In this document: positions 20,690-29,571 of the stretch, piece after piece
Layout of the letters: each line of letters opens with the position of its first letter
How positions within the stretch are numbered: the stretch's first letter is position 1
Origin: Mycobacterium bourgelatii
Lineage (GTDB): Bacteria; Actinomycetota; Actinomycetes; Mycobacteriales; Mycobacteriaceae
Reading direction: 5' to 3'
Length of the DNA stretch: 64,000 nt
Assembly: GCF_010723575.1 (NCBI RefSeq)
Contig: NZ_BLKZ01000001.1
Span: 5,208,001-5,272,000, forward strand
Translations under genes and position numbers: made by a program
The notes under the pieces: model-generated
Databases searched by the model: none
What the model was told of the DNA's origin: nothing
The model's input: only the letters and a program-made list of their open reading frames with translations

Positions 20690-21385
20690 TCAAGCCGAGG
20701 CTTCGCGGGCCGCCATCGAGTTGACCGCAAGCGCCGTGCGACGACGGAGGAATTGCCTGAAGTAGTCGAACCGATCCGGCTGCAAGATACCCTGCAGCAC
20801 CAAGACCCAGTTCTTCTCCAGGTCGAGTAGATACCGCTGCGGGGCGTCCAGGTCGCTGGTCTGCCGCAAACCCATGTACATCGACACCACGAGGCGCCCG
20901 ACATCCTCCGGGTCGCAACGCGGTGCGACGTCTCCTTCGGCGATCGCGCGCCGGACCACCTCGGTGAGAGCGTCGATCCAGCCATCGAGCAGCCTGGCCC
21001 GCAGGCCTTCGGTACGCCCGACCGATTCGAGCAAATGTCCCGCGGCGCGCGACACGTCCTGACCGAGGTCTCGACTTGCGGCCAGGTAAGTGAAGTCGAT
21101 CAGCGTCTCCAGGCCGGAAAGCTCCTTGGACAACAACTCCTGCACGGCGACCCGGCCCACCGCGATGTGCTGCTCGATGATCGCCACCGCCAGTGCGTGC
21201 TTGGAGCGGAAGTGAAAGTACATTGCGCCCTTGGTCAATTCGGCCTCGGCGAGGATGTCATCCAGGCCCACATCGTGGTAGGCGCGACGGGCGAACTGAT
21301 GCGCTGCAGCACGCAAGATCTGCTGACGAGTGGTATCCGCTCGTCCGTCAGTCGAGTCGCTGGTCATCTTTGGCGAATAGCTCAC
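20690..21385 (-). CDS. Second ArpA/ScbR-like TetR regulator
   Basis: This 231-residue protein has a TetR HTH (TTRQQILRAAAHQFARRAYH, ILAEAELTKGAMYFHFRSKH) and a C-terminal domain resembling its neighbour: both share RAIAEGDV-P-DP-V and end in YFRQFL. It is therefore probably a diverged paralogue. The start is GTG 21385 behind AAGGACCCA; ATG 21367 is an alternative. It reads away from the PE gene, and the 366-bp intergenic region between them carries two copies of the operator-like motif. Autoregulation together with control of the PE/PPE unit is therefore plausible. Confidence 0.82.
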   Translation of the reverse strand: MSYSPKMTSDSTDGRADTTRQQILRAAAHQFARRAYHDVGLDDILAEAELTKGAMYFHFRSKHALAVAIIEQHIAVGRVAVQELLSKELSGLETLIDFTYLAASRDLGQDVSRAAGHLLESVGRTEGLRARLLDGWIDALTEVVRRAIAEGDVAPRCDPEDVGRLVVSMYMGLRQTSDLDAPQRYLLDLEKNWVLVLQGILQPDRFDYFRQFLRRRTALAVNSMAAREASA

Positions 21386-21752
21386 TGGGTCCTTGTCGGC
21401 AGGTACTGCCCACGTCGGAGGGTCGCATTCAGGTTCGCGCCTCCCTCTCGAAGCAGGTAGTGAGCCTCGTTTACGTGCCTAAACGCTCACCGGGAGTCTC
21501 AGGCGGCGGGCGCCGTCTCTGAGGTTATCAGTCCGCCGTCGACGTGCGGTGTTGCGATTGTCCGCGCGTTAAACGTGATATCGGCCATACTTGAAGTTGG
21601 TTTTAGATCTTCACAACATCCTACAGGTATGTAATAGTTCGCTTATAGCGATATTCGGTTTGTTGGGGGCGTCGAAGTAGTCGCAATCTCGGCATTGGGC
21701 CGTCGTCGTTGGAACCGCATCCTGATCGAGCTGTAGGCGTTAGGAGAGACCC
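21386..21752. promoter_or_regulatory. TetR/PE divergent intergenic region with paired operator-like sites B and E
   Basis: Site B (21587-21604, plus strand) reads ATACTTGAAGTTGGTTTT. Site E (21613-21630, minus strand) reads ATACCTGTAGGATGTTGT. They are separated by 8 bp and face each other. The PE start lies about 120 bp to the right and the TetR start about 200 bp to the left. GAGAGACCC sits upstream of the PE ATG as a possible ribosome-binding site. No gene is seen here. Confidence 0.55.
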
Positions 21753-22052
21753 ATGTCGTTCGTTACAACGCAACCGGAAGTTCTCGCGGCATCGGCCGAG
21801 ACCTTGCAAGGCATCGGCTCCGCGGTAAACGCGGGCAACGCGGCAGCCGCCGCTCCCACCACCGAAGTCATCCCCGCCGCCGCCGACGAGGTGTCGGCGC
21901 TGACGGCAGTGCAGTTCGCCGCTCACGCCCAGGTCTATCAGGCGGTGAGCGCCCGAGCTGCGGAGATTCACCAGATGTTCGTCGACGCCTTGAGCCTAAG
22001 TGCCAATTCCTATGCCGCAACCGAAGCGGCGAACGTAGGCGCGACAGGTTAA
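21753..22052 (+). CDS. PE-family protein
   Basis: This 99-residue protein is a bare PE domain: MSFVTTQPEVLAASAETLQG with PE-type helices, the YxxxD/E-like element near VYQAVSARAAEIHQMFVDAL, and no PGRS or other extension. PE proteins pair with PPE partners and are exported by ESX type VII systems. The PPE gene lies downstream at 23780, separated only by an insertion element. Removing the element and one target-site copy leaves about 35 bp between the two genes, so they were originally a normal PE-PPE pair. Confidence 0.95.
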   Translation: MSFVTTQPEVLAASAETLQGIGSAVNAGNAAAAAPTTEVIPAAADEVSALTAVQFAAHAQVYQAVSARAAEIHQMFVDALSLSANSYAATEAANVGATG

Positions 22053-22070
22053 CGAGCCCGGGGGGGCTAA

Positions 22071-23758
22071 CCCGGATTTTTCGTGAAACGTTGTGAGTTT
22101 CGGGGTGTAGATATGCGAAAGTGCCTGTCCTGCAAGGAATAATTGGACTTCTCTACGGGTTCAGTCGTTCCAGCGGGAAGGCACCTCGCAGGTGAAGAAT
22201 ATCGCGGTCGGGTCGCGGGTGAAAGTTTCCGCCGACGGTTATGGTGTCGTGTCGCATGCCGGGATGGCCATGGTGCGTGAGCTCGCGGACCGCAGCGGGT
22301 TATCGGCGCAGGTCACCGCCGCGTTGGCAGATACCTACCGGGGCCCGTGGGTGTATGCGCCCGGGAGGTGTTCGCTGATCTGGCTGCCGCGGTCGCCGAT
22401 GGGGCGGACTGCATCGACGCGGTCGGACAACTGTGCGGCGACCGTGAGCATGTCCTGGGTGCCAAAGCCTCCACGACCACGATGTGGCGGCTAATCGATG
22501 AGCGCATCGATGCTTCGCACCTACCGCGGGTGCGTGCCGCCCGGGCTGCGGCCCGCGCAGCGGCCTGGGCCGCCGGCGCCGCCCCCGCACCGGGTGGCTG
22601 GTTGCACATCGACATCGACGCCACCCTGGTCCTCGATCATTCCGATAACAAGGAGAAGGCAGGGCGACCTGGAAAAGACCTACGGTCACCACCCGCTGCT
22701 GGCCTTCGTGGACCGCCCCGAGATCGCCGGCGGGGAAGCGCTGGCGGCCTACTGCGCCCCGGTGGCGCGGGCTCCAACACCGCAGCTGACCACGTCAGTG
22801 TCCTAGCGCAGGCACTGGCCGGCCTGCCGGCGCGATGGCGGCCGGACCCCGATCATCGCGACGACCCCGACAAGCCGGCGGTGCTGGTGCGCTGCGACAC
22901 CGCCGGGGCCACCCACGACTTCGCCGACGCCTGCCGCGCCGCGGCGTGGGGTTCTCCTTCGGCTACCCGTGGATTGGCGGGTGCAGGACGCTGTGGACAC
23001 TCTCAACATCGGGCAGTGCTGGTATCCGGCGATCGACACCGACGGTGGTATCCGCGAGGGCGCCTGGGTCGCCGAGGCCACCAACCTGGTCAACCTGTCA
23101 TCGTGGCGGCGGGGACCCGGCTGATCCTGCGCAAGGAAAGGCCCCATCCGGGTGCGCAGTTGCGGTTCACCGACGCCGACGGGATGCGGGTCACCGCGTT
23201 CATCACCGACACACCGCCCGGTGTGGTCGCCGGCCAGGTGGCAGGTCTGGAACTACGCCACCGCCAACACGCCCGCGTCGAAGACCGCATCCGCGAACTC
23301 AAAGCCACCGGCCTGCGCAACCTGCCGTGTCAGGCATTCGACGCCAACGCCGCCTGGCTGGAAATCGTCTTGGCCGCAGCCGATCTGGTCACCTGGTGCC
23401 AGCTCATCGGATTCACCGGCCACCCCGGCCTGACCCGTGCCGAGATCGCTACCTTCCGCTACCGAGTCCTGCACGTCGCAGCCCGCATCACCCGCGGCGC
23501 CCGCCGAACCCGACTACGCATCGACGCCACCTGGCGATGGGCCGCAGCCATCGCCACCGCATGGCAACACATCCGCACCGCCTTCGGTTGACCGACAACC
23601 CAGCTGACCAACCGAGCACGAAAGACCACCGGCCCTGGGAAAGCCCGCCAACCCGGCGACACGGGACAACCCCAACACGCCCTAAACCACACAAACCCCA
23701 GACACCACGCACCCCATCGCCAAGTCCGACCGAAATCACCCTCGACGAAAAATCGAGG
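22071..23758 (+). mobile_element. IS1380-family insertion sequence with a broken transposase
   Basis: The 1,688-bp element is bounded by imperfect terminal inverted repeats: CCCGGATTTTTCGT at 22071-22084, and ACGAAAAATCGAGG at 23745-23758, whose complement is CCTCGATTTTTCGT. It is flanked by the direct repeat CTAA at 22067-22070 and 23759-23762, a 4-bp target duplication of the size expected for this family. It sits exactly between the PE and PPE genes. The ends and target duplication are intact while the transposase is not, so the copy is probably immobile on its own. Confidence 0.88.
22192..23591 (+). pseudogene. IS1380-family DDE transposase, multiply frameshifted
   Basis: Pieces of one transposase lie in all three plus frames. 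In order they are MKNIAVGSRVKVSADGYGVV, the part with GGWLHIDIDATLVLDHSD (first catalytic Asp), KTYGHHPLLAFVDRPEIAGG, VLVRCDTAGATHDFADACRA (second Asp), GFSFGYP, a segment with TLNIGQCWYPAIDTDGG, and RVEDRIRELKATGLRNLPCQ (Glu), ending at 23591. Frame changes occur at about 22362, 22660, 22765, 22945, 22968 and 23100, mostly explained by one missing G or C in short runs. I see no in-frame nonsense codons inside the pieces. The protein is very unlikely to be functional as read. Confidence 0.88.
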
Positions 23759-23779
23759 CTAAAGGGGGGTAACGATTAA

Positions 23780-24976
23780 ATGGATTTCGGCGCACTTCCT
23801 CCAGAAATCAATTCCGCCAGGATGTATGCCGGTCCCGGGGCGGGGTCGATGATCGGTGCCGCGGTGGCCTGGGATGCGTTGGCAACCGAGCTACAGACGG
23901 CCGCTTCGTCTTACTCGTCGGTGATCGCCGGCCTGACCAGCGGGCCGTGGCTGGGTCCCGCGGCGGCGAACGCGGCAGCCGCGTTCATCCCCTTTGCGAC
24001 CTGGACTTCCGTGACGGCCGGGCAGGCCGAGCTCGCGGCAAGCCAGGCGAGGGCAGCCATCGCCGCCTACGAAGCGGCATACGCCGCTACCGTGCCGCCA
24101 GCGGTGATCGCCGCGAACCGCAGTCTGCTGGCGGCGTTGGTCGCGACGAACTTCTTCGGCCAAAACTCGCCGGCGATCGCGGCAACCGAAGCCCTGTACT
24201 GCGAAATGTGGGCGCAGGACGCCGCGGCGATGTACGGCTACGCCGCCACCTCGGCGTCCGCGTCGACGCTGGCACCGTTCCAACTGCCGCCGCCGGTCAC
24301 CGAGGCGGCGGGGCTGGCCGCGCAGGCGACCGCGGTCTCGCAGGCGGCCGGGGAAGCCGGGGCCACGCAATCGACGCTGGCCTCCCTGGTGGAGACGGTC
24401 CCCGCGGCGCTGACCAGCATGGCCTCCCCCGCGAACGTCAGCGGTGCGTCGGGACCGGCCGCAGCGGCGCTTACCCTTCCGTCCACATCCCCCCTTGGCT
24501 CCAGTGGCGAGATGGCGAACTTGTTGAATATCGCCGTCATGCCGGTCTTCGCGCTGTCGAGCCTGTTGGGCATCGCTCAGACCATGCAAGGCATGGCGGC
24601 CACCGCCGCGCAAGAGGCCGCCGCGGCAGCGGCCGCCGTCGAGGGCGCCGTCGAGGGCGCGGCCGTGGCGGCCGAAGAAGCGATGATCGGCGGCGAAGCG
24701 GCCATGGGCGGCGTGCTCGGCGCGATGGGTTCGGCCGCCAGTTTGGGGTCGCTGTCGGTGCCCCCCACCTGGACCAGCGTGATCCCGACGGCCCACTTCG
24801 CCGGGGCCCAGGGGGCCGTGACCACCGGCATGGTCGGCGAAGGAGGCGTGCCGCCGGCCCTGCTTGGCGGAGTGCCCCGAGGGGCCACCGGCCCGAGAAA
24901 CCCGATGCCCCGGTATGGGCTCGTTCCCACCGTGATGGCGCAGCCGCCGTCCGCCGGGTACGGCGCCGTCGTCTAA
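23780..24976 (+). CDS. PPE-family protein, SVP subgroup
   Basis: The 398-residue protein starts [20 protein letters not shown], a standard PPE N-terminus, with the WxG-type element [15 protein letters not shown]. The roughly 180-residue PPE domain is followed by an Ala-rich middle and the SVP subgroup signature SLSVPPTW at about residue 325, then a C-terminal Gly/Pro-rich end. It is the partner of the PE gene at 21753 and would be exported as a heterodimer by an ESX system. The insertion element upstream has probably cut it off from the original promoter. A GGGGGG tract ending 9 bp before the ATG can serve as ribosome-binding site. Confidence 0.95.
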   Translation: MDFGALPPEINSARMYAGPGAGSMIGAAVAWDALATELQTAASSYSSVIAGLTSGPWLGPAAANAAAAFIPFATWTSVTAGQAELAASQARAAIAAYEAAYAATVPPAVIAANRSLLAALVATNFFGQNSPAIAATEALYCEMWAQDAAAMYGYAATSASASTLAPFQLPPPVTEAAGLAAQATAVSQAAGEAGATQSTLASLVETVPAALTSMASPANVSGASGPAAAALTLPSTSPLGSSGEMANLLNIAVMPVFALSSLLGIAQTMQGMAATAAQEAAAAAAAVEGAVEGAAVAAEEAMIGGEAAMGGVLGAMGSAASLGSLSVPPTWTSVIPTAHFAGAQGAVTTGMVGEGGVPPALLGGVPRGATGPRNPMPRYGLVPTVMAQPPSAGYGAVV

Positions 24977-25026
24977 CTCAGCCTCCCCTGAACACCACCG
25001 CATAACTAAAGTCATCATTTCCCGTC

Positions 25027-25045
25027 AAAACCATACTTTAAGTAT
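25027..25045 (-). promoter_or_regulatory. Palindromic operator-like motif, site C, before exopolysaccharide operon 1
   Basis: On the minus strand it reads ATACTTAAAGTATGGTTTT, with the almost perfect palindrome ATACTT-A-AAGTAT at its centre. It lies 65-83 bp before the first gene of the operon, within the 133-bp gap after the PPE stop, in AT-rich sequence (TTGATAAATAGG) that could contain the promoter. It is the best-conserved copy of the motif shared with sites A, B, D and E. Confidence 0.62.
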
Positions 25046-25109
25046 TGATAAATAGGGAAGGTAGGGGATTCGGTATGTACACGTCACACGCTGGCTCTAG
25101 GAGCGTCTC

Positions 25110-25943
25110 ATGAAGGTCGTACTTTTCTGTGGCGGTTACGGCATGCGGATGCGCAGCGCCGACGGCGACCTGGTCCCCAAGCCACTGCAGATGGTCGGTC
25201 CGCGACCGCTGCTGTGGCACGTGATGCGCTACTACGCCCACTTCGGGCACAAGGACTTCATCCTTTGCCTGGGCTACGGCCAAGGGATGATCAAGGACTT
25301 CTTCCTCAATTACCGCGAGACGGAGTCCAACGACTTCGTCATGCGCGGTGGCCGCGTCGAACTGCTCGATTCCGACATGTCGGAATGGACCGTCACCTTC
25401 GTCGACACCGGGCTGGAGTCGCCGATCGGCGAGCGGCTGCGCCGGGTCCGCAGCTACCTCGGCGACGACGAATACTTCCTGGCCAACTACGCCGACGTGC
25501 TCACCGACGCCCCGCTGGACACCATGATCGAACGGTTCCACGCCGCCGGCGCCGCCGCATCGATGCTGGTGGTGCCCCCACAGTCGTCGTTCCACTGCGT
25601 CGACGTCAGCGCCCACGGCGACATCAAGGAAATCGCCCCGATCGCCAAATTCCCGATCTGGGTCAACGGCGGCTACTTCGTCCTCAACCGGGAAGTCATC
25701 GACCTGATCCCGGAGAACGGCGACCTGGTCGGCAACGCATGCATGACCCTGGCCGGGACGGGACGCCTCATCGGCTATGAGCACCACGGGTTCTGGAAGC
25801 CGGCCGACACATTCAAGGAGCGCGCCGAGCTGGATGCCGACTACAACCGGGGAATTCGGCCTTGGGCGGTATGGGAAAAGCCGGAAGACGCGGTTGTAGA
25901 CGTGGCACGGGAAGCTATCCCGGCGGTGGGCCTGTCCGCATGA
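25110..25943 (+). CDS. Sugar-1-phosphate nucleotidyltransferase, glucose-1-phosphate cytidylyltransferase-like
   Basis: This 277-residue protein begins with the nucleotidyltransferase signature VVLFCGGYGMRMR-(x)n-PKPLQMVGPRPLLWHVMRYYAHFG and has the RfbF-like features NDFVMRGGRVELLDSD, LANYADVL and WVNGGYFVLNREVID. RfbF makes CDP-glucose, the entry to CDP-dideoxysugars and CDP-branched sugars, but no CDP-glucose dehydratase is seen in the window. The nucleotide and sugar specificity are therefore uncertain. It is the first gene of a tightly overlapping operon and ends in an ATGA overlap with the PIG-L gene. Confidence 0.85.
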   Translation: MKVVLFCGGYGMRMRSADGDLVPKPLQMVGPRPLLWHVMRYYAHFGHKDFILCLGYGQGMIKDFFLNYRETESNDFVMRGGRVELLDSDMSEWTVTFVDTGLESPIGERLRRVRSYLGDDEYFLANYADVLTDAPLDTMIERFHAAGAAASMLVVPPQSSFHCVDVSAHGDIKEIAPIAKFPIWVNGGYFVLNREVIDLIPENGDLVGNACMTLAGTGRLIGYEHHGFWKPADTFKERAELDADYNRGIRPWAVWEKPEDAVVDVAREAIPAVGLSA

Positions 25944-26614
25944 TCCCGTTGACCGCCGCCGACATCGGTTCCGTCGCCGCCATCGGTGCGCACTGCGATG
26001 ACATCGTCATCGGCGCCGGTGCCACGCTGATGCAGATCGCCCACCGCAATCCGAGGGTCGTTGTGCATGCGCTGGTATTGACCGGTGCCGGCACCGAGCG
26101 CGAGGTCGAGGAAAAGAACGCCCTAGCGGCACTGCTCTCGCACGCCCCCCGCGCCCAGGTTCGCCTGACGGTTGCGGACCTGCCAGACGGGCGTCTGCCG
26201 CAACACTGGGGATCGGTCAAACAACATCTCGCCGGCTTCCGTCGCGGATGCGAGCCCGATGTCGTGCTGGGTCCCCAGCGCGGCGACTCCCACCAAGACC
26301 ACCGGCTGATCGCCGAACTCATCCCGACCGAGTTCCGCGCGCACTTGACCCTGGGCTACGAGATTCTCAAGTGGGAGTCCGACTTGCCGAATCCCTCTGT
26401 GTACACGCCGATTTCAGCTGAACTGGCGCGGCGGAAGACGCGGCTACTGGCGGACTGCTACCCATCGCAGGCGAGCCACACCTGGTTCGACGACGAGGCC
26501 TTCCTGGGCTTGATGCGCATCCGCGGGGCGCAGTGCCATGCGCGCTACGCCGAAGCCTTCGTGCTGGAGAAAGCCGTGCTGGACCTCGCCACCCCGCAGG
26601 GAGGATCGGCGTGA
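25940..26614 (+). CDS. PIG-L/LmbE-family deacetylase
   Basis: This 224-residue protein has the zinc-binding AHxDD motif as IGAHCDDIVIGAGATL (Cys replaces the usual Pro) and the second motif GDSHQDHR. The family removes N-acetyl groups from GlcNAc-containing compounds, for example MshB in mycothiol synthesis and PIG-L in GPI anchors. Here the substrate is probably a sugar nucleotide or lipid-linked sugar of the exopolysaccharide. The ATG at 25940 overlaps the previous stop as ATGA, and the stop overlaps the next gene as GTGA. Confidence 0.87.
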   Translation: MIPLTAADIGSVAAIGAHCDDIVIGAGATLMQIAHRNPRVVVHALVLTGAGTEREVEEKNALAALLSHAPRAQVRLTVADLPDGRLPQHWGSVKQHLAGFRRGCEPDVVLGPQRGDSHQDHRLIAELIPTEFRAHLTLGYEILKWESDLPNPSVYTPISAELARRKTRLLADCYPSQASHTWFDDEAFLGLMRIRGAQCHARYAEAFVLEKAVLDLATPQGGSA

Positions 26615-27192
26615 AATACACACCCACCCACGTCGCGGGCGTGACGATCATCGACATCGAACCCCATCGCGACCATCGCGGGTTCTTCTCACGGATCTTC
26701 TGCGCCGAGGAATTCGCCGAGCACGGGCTGATTTCCGATGTGTCGCAGACCAGCATCTGCTTCAACCACACGCGCGGGACGGTGCGCGGCATACACCGCC
26801 AGGTACCGCCGCACGCGGAGGCAAAGCTGGTGCGCTGCATCCGCGGAGCCATTGCCGATGTCGCCGTGGACGTGCGTGCCGATTCACCGACCTTCGGCCG
26901 GCACGTGATGGTGGAGTTGAGTGCCGACAACCACCGGGCGCTGTTCTTGCCACCCTACGTCGCCCACGGTTTTCAGAGCCTGACCGACGACACCGAGATC
27001 CTCTACCAGATCAGCGGCCCCTATGTGCCCGCCAGCGAACAGAATTTCCGTTGGAACGAACCGGCATTCGGCATCAAGTGGCCGCTGCCCGTCACGGTCA
27101 TCTCGGAAAGAGACGCCAGCTGGCCGCTGTTGGCGACGTCGACGGAGCCGCAGCAACCGCCATTAGAACCGTTAGAGAGCACCGGAACATGA
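26611..27192 (+). CDS. dTDP-4-dehydrorhamnose 3,5-epimerase-like (RmlC/cupin) protein
   Basis: This 193-residue cupin starts at GTG 26611 (MKYTPTHVAGVTIIDIEPHR) in a GTGA overlap. RmlC features are HRDHRGFFSRIFCAEEF, the FNHTRGTVRGIHRQ motif with the catalytic-base His, and GFQSLTDDTEILYQISGPYVP with the catalytic Tyr region. It probably epimerises a 4-keto-6-deoxy sugar nucleotide. It is diverged from the housekeeping RmlC, so a different sugar is likely. Downstream C-methyltransferase-type proteins also act on keto-deoxysugars, which fits a branched or methylated deoxysugar in the repeat unit. Confidence 0.87.
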   Translation: MKYTPTHVAGVTIIDIEPHRDHRGFFSRIFCAEEFAEHGLISDVSQTSICFNHTRGTVRGIHRQVPPHAEAKLVRCIRGAIADVAVDVRADSPTFGRHVMVELSADNHRALFLPPYVAHGFQSLTDDTEILYQISGPYVPASEQNFRWNEPAFGIKWPLPVTVISERDASWPLLATSTEPQQPPLEPLESTGT

Positions 27193-28022
27193 ACACGGCG
27201 GTGCGCATGGTGGTGAGTGGCAGCATCGTCGAACGGTGCGAGACCAACGAGGTTCTGTCGCTTGTCGATTCGCGTCTGCGCTCCGACTATCCCCTGGGTT
27301 TGGCGGTCGGCTCGGTCAACCTCGACCACCTGCACCATTTCCGCAAGATGGCCGCCGCTCCGAATGGCCGGGTGGAGTGGTTACTGCTCGCCGACGGGAT
27401 GCCGATCGCCTGGCGCGGCCTCCTGCTGACGGCGCAGCCGTGGCCGCGGGTGACCGGTGCCGACCTGCTGCCCGCTGTGTTGAAGTTGGCCGAAACACGA
27501 GGTCAGCGAGTCGGTTTCCTCGGCGGCAGCACCCAAACCCACCGACTGCTGGCCGTGCACCTGCGGCAGCGGTACCCGGCGCTCGCCGTCTCCGGGATGT
27601 GGGCGCCGACCCCCGGTGAGATCGAAACCTGTTCGGACACCATCGCTTCGGCGGTCCGCAGCGCACGCACCGACATCCTGGTCGTCAGCTTGGGCAAGCC
27701 GCGCCAGGAGCAGTGGGTCGACCAATACGGACACGCGACAGGCGCGCGGATCTTCCTGCCGTGCGGTGGCGCCATCGACTTCCTGGCGGGCCAGACCCGT
27801 CGCGCCCCCGAGTGGATGCAGCGGGCGGGGCTGGAATGGTTCTACCGGCTGACTCACGAGCCGCGGCGACTGGCTCGTCGCTATCTGTTGCAGGGCCCGC
27901 TGGCGTTGTTGCGCGCTTTGCGCGCCCAGCTCATCTGCTACCCCGGCGCCTGTCATTCCGGCCTGGTCCAGGCCGGGAACGCCGAAACCGTCAGCGCTGC
28001 AACGAAAGCAGGGACAGCATGA
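27189..28022 (+). CDS. WecG/TagA/CpsF-family glycosyltransferase (GT26)
   Basis: This 277-residue protein has the GT26 signature in order: SVNLDHLHHFRK, LLADGMPIAWRG, VTGADLLPAVL, VGFLGGS, then LGKPRQEQWVDQY, CGGAIDFLAGQTRRAPEWMQ and GLEWFYRLTHEPRRLARRY. Such enzymes add the second sugar (for example ManNAc or ManNAcA) to undecaprenyl-PP-linked primers in enterobacterial common antigen, teichoic acid and capsule synthesis. It is encoded directly before the initiating transferase, with ATGA overlaps on both sides, which fits this role. Confidence 0.92.
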   Translation: MNTAVRMVVSGSIVERCETNEVLSLVDSRLRSDYPLGLAVGSVNLDHLHHFRKMAAAPNGRVEWLLLADGMPIAWRGLLLTAQPWPRVTGADLLPAVLKLAETRGQRVGFLGGSTQTHRLLAVHLRQRYPALAVSGMWAPTPGEIETCSDTIASAVRSARTDILVVSLGKPRQEQWVDQYGHATGARIFLPCGGAIDFLAGQTRRAPEWMQRAGLEWFYRLTHEPRRLARRYLLQGPLALLRALRAQLICYPGACHSGLVQAGNAETVSAATKAGTA

Positions 28023-29557
28023 CCGAGGGAGCGCCCAGCTTGACCACCACCCTGCGATCCCCCGTCAGTCCTCGGGCCGACCGCCCGTCCGTCACCGTCC
28101 TACCGGCCCGTCGATCTGGGGTGGGCACCGACTCGCGCTGGCAGCAACGGTATGCCAACCGGTTGCGTCTGACCGATTCGGTGATCGTCTGCGCCGCCGT
28201 CGCGCTCGCCCAGTTCGTCCGGTTCGGAGACGCACCGAACCACTCGGGCTACCCCGGCCCGGTGATGACGCTGTTCTCGTGCCTGTTTGCGGCGCTGTGG
28301 CTTTCGTCGATTGCGGTGTTCCACGCCAGGTCCACCCGGATCATCGGCGCGGGCATCGACGAATACCGACGCATCGCCAGTGCGTCGTTCTGGACGTTCG
28401 GCATCATCGCGATGGTCACGTTGCTGGCCAAGATCGACCTGGCCCGCGGCTATCTGGCCGTAGCCCTTCCGGTCGGCACCATGGGCCTGCTGGCAAGCCG
28501 CAATGTGTGGCGAAAGCACGTCTGGCACAAGCGCGCGCAGGGGCAGTACCAGACCAACGTCTTGGCGGTCGGCGACCGACCGGGAGTCACCCATCTTGCC
28601 CACGAACTGCTGCGCAACCCCAAAGACGGTTATGTCGTGGTGGGCATCTGCATCGCAGGATACGGGCCGTGCCGCGGTGAATCGCTCACCGTTGGAAGCC
28701 GTGAGATTCCGATTCTGGGCGACGAAACCAGCGCGCCGGCAGCGCTCGACGAATGCGGTGCCGACACCATGGCGGTTACCCGCACCGAGCACTTCGGAGT
28801 ACACGGGATCCGAGAGTTGATGTGGCAGTTGGAGACCACCGACGTGGACCTCGTGGTCGCGCCCGGGGTGGTGGACGTGGCCTGCGCCCGGCTGACCCTG
28901 CGACCCATCGCCGGCTTCCCGTTGCTGCATGTGGAGAAGCCCCAATATGAGGGAAGCCAGCGCTTCTTGAAGCGCGCCTTCGACTTCTGCTTCGCTATGG
29001 CCGCGCTCGCCGTAACCGCACCGCTGATGGCCGCGGCCACCATCGCGATCAAGCTGACCAGTGCAGGGCCGATCTTCTACCGCGCCGAGCGAATTGGCCG
29101 GGACGGCGAGCCCTTTACGATGCTGAAGTTCCGGACCATGGTCGACGGGGCCGACACCCAGGTTGAGGGTCTACTCCCGCTCAACCAAGGCGCGGGCGGT
29201 GTGCTGTTCAAGATCCACCAGGATCCTCGCGTCACGCCGGTCGGCAAGATCCTGCGCCGCTTCAGCATCGACGAATTGCCGCAATTCATCAACGTCTTGA
29301 AACGCGACATGAGCGTCGTTGGCCCGCGGCCGCCGCTACGGCGCGAAGTGGAGACCTACGACGGCGAGGTCAAACGGCGTCTGCTGGTGAAGCCGGGCAT
29401 CACCGGACTGTGGCAGGTCAGCGGACGGTCGGATCTGTCCTGGGAGGACTCCGTGCGACTCGATCTGTCGTACGTCGACAACTGGTCGATGGCAGGCGAT
29501 CTCGTGATCATCGCCAGAACACTGCGAGCGGTTCTGGCGAGCGATGGGGCCTATTGA
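28019..29557 (+). CDS. Exopolysaccharide polyprenyl glycosylphosphotransferase (initiating enzyme)
   Basis: This 512-residue protein has an N-terminal membrane region of about four helices, a middle CoA-binding-like Rossmann part (VLAVGDRPGVTHLAHELLRN), a fifth hydrophobic segment at about residues 320-345, and the C-terminal bacterial sugar-transferase domain (KRAFDFCF, AERIGRDGEPFTMLKFRTM, RRFSIDELPQFINVLKRDMS, VGPRPPLRREV, KPGITGLWQVSGRSDLSW). It belongs to the WbaP/WcaJ/CpsE class, which transfers a sugar-1-phosphate to polyprenyl phosphate and starts repeat-unit assembly. The start is in an ATGA overlap, and the stop shares its A with a following ATG. Confidence 0.95.
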   Translation: MTEGAPSLTTTLRSPVSPRADRPSVTVLPARRSGVGTDSRWQQRYANRLRLTDSVIVCAAVALAQFVRFGDAPNHSGYPGPVMTLFSCLFAALWLSSIAVFHARSTRIIGAGIDEYRRIASASFWTFGIIAMVTLLAKIDLARGYLAVALPVGTMGLLASRNVWRKHVWHKRAQGQYQTNVLAVGDRPGVTHLAHELLRNPKDGYVVVGICIAGYGPCRGESLTVGSREIPILGDETSAPAALDECGADTMAVTRTEHFGVHGIRELMWQLETTDVDLVVAPGVVDVACARLTLRPIAGFPLLHVEKPQYEGSQRFLKRAFDFCFAMAALAVTAPLMAAATIAIKLTSAGPIFYRAERIGRDGEPFTMLKFRTMVDGADTQVEGLLPLNQGAGGVLFKIHQDPRVTPVGKILRRFSIDELPQFINVLKRDMSVVGPRPPLRREVETYDGEVKRRLLVKPGITGLWQVSGRSDLSWEDSVRLDLSYVDNWSMAGDLVIIARTLRAVLASDGAY

Positions 29558-29571
29558 TGGAGGGGGACATC

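Noticed and set aside
18675..25109. A prophage or integrative element carrying the exopolysaccharide block
   Set aside because: There is no integrase, tRNA attachment site or phage gene at either border; the only mobile element is the internal IS1380-family copy.
26538..27190. Long upstream extension of the WecG-like ORF
   Set aside because: The upstream part is the RmlC-like gene read in another frame; ATG 27189 with ATGA overlap is the real start.
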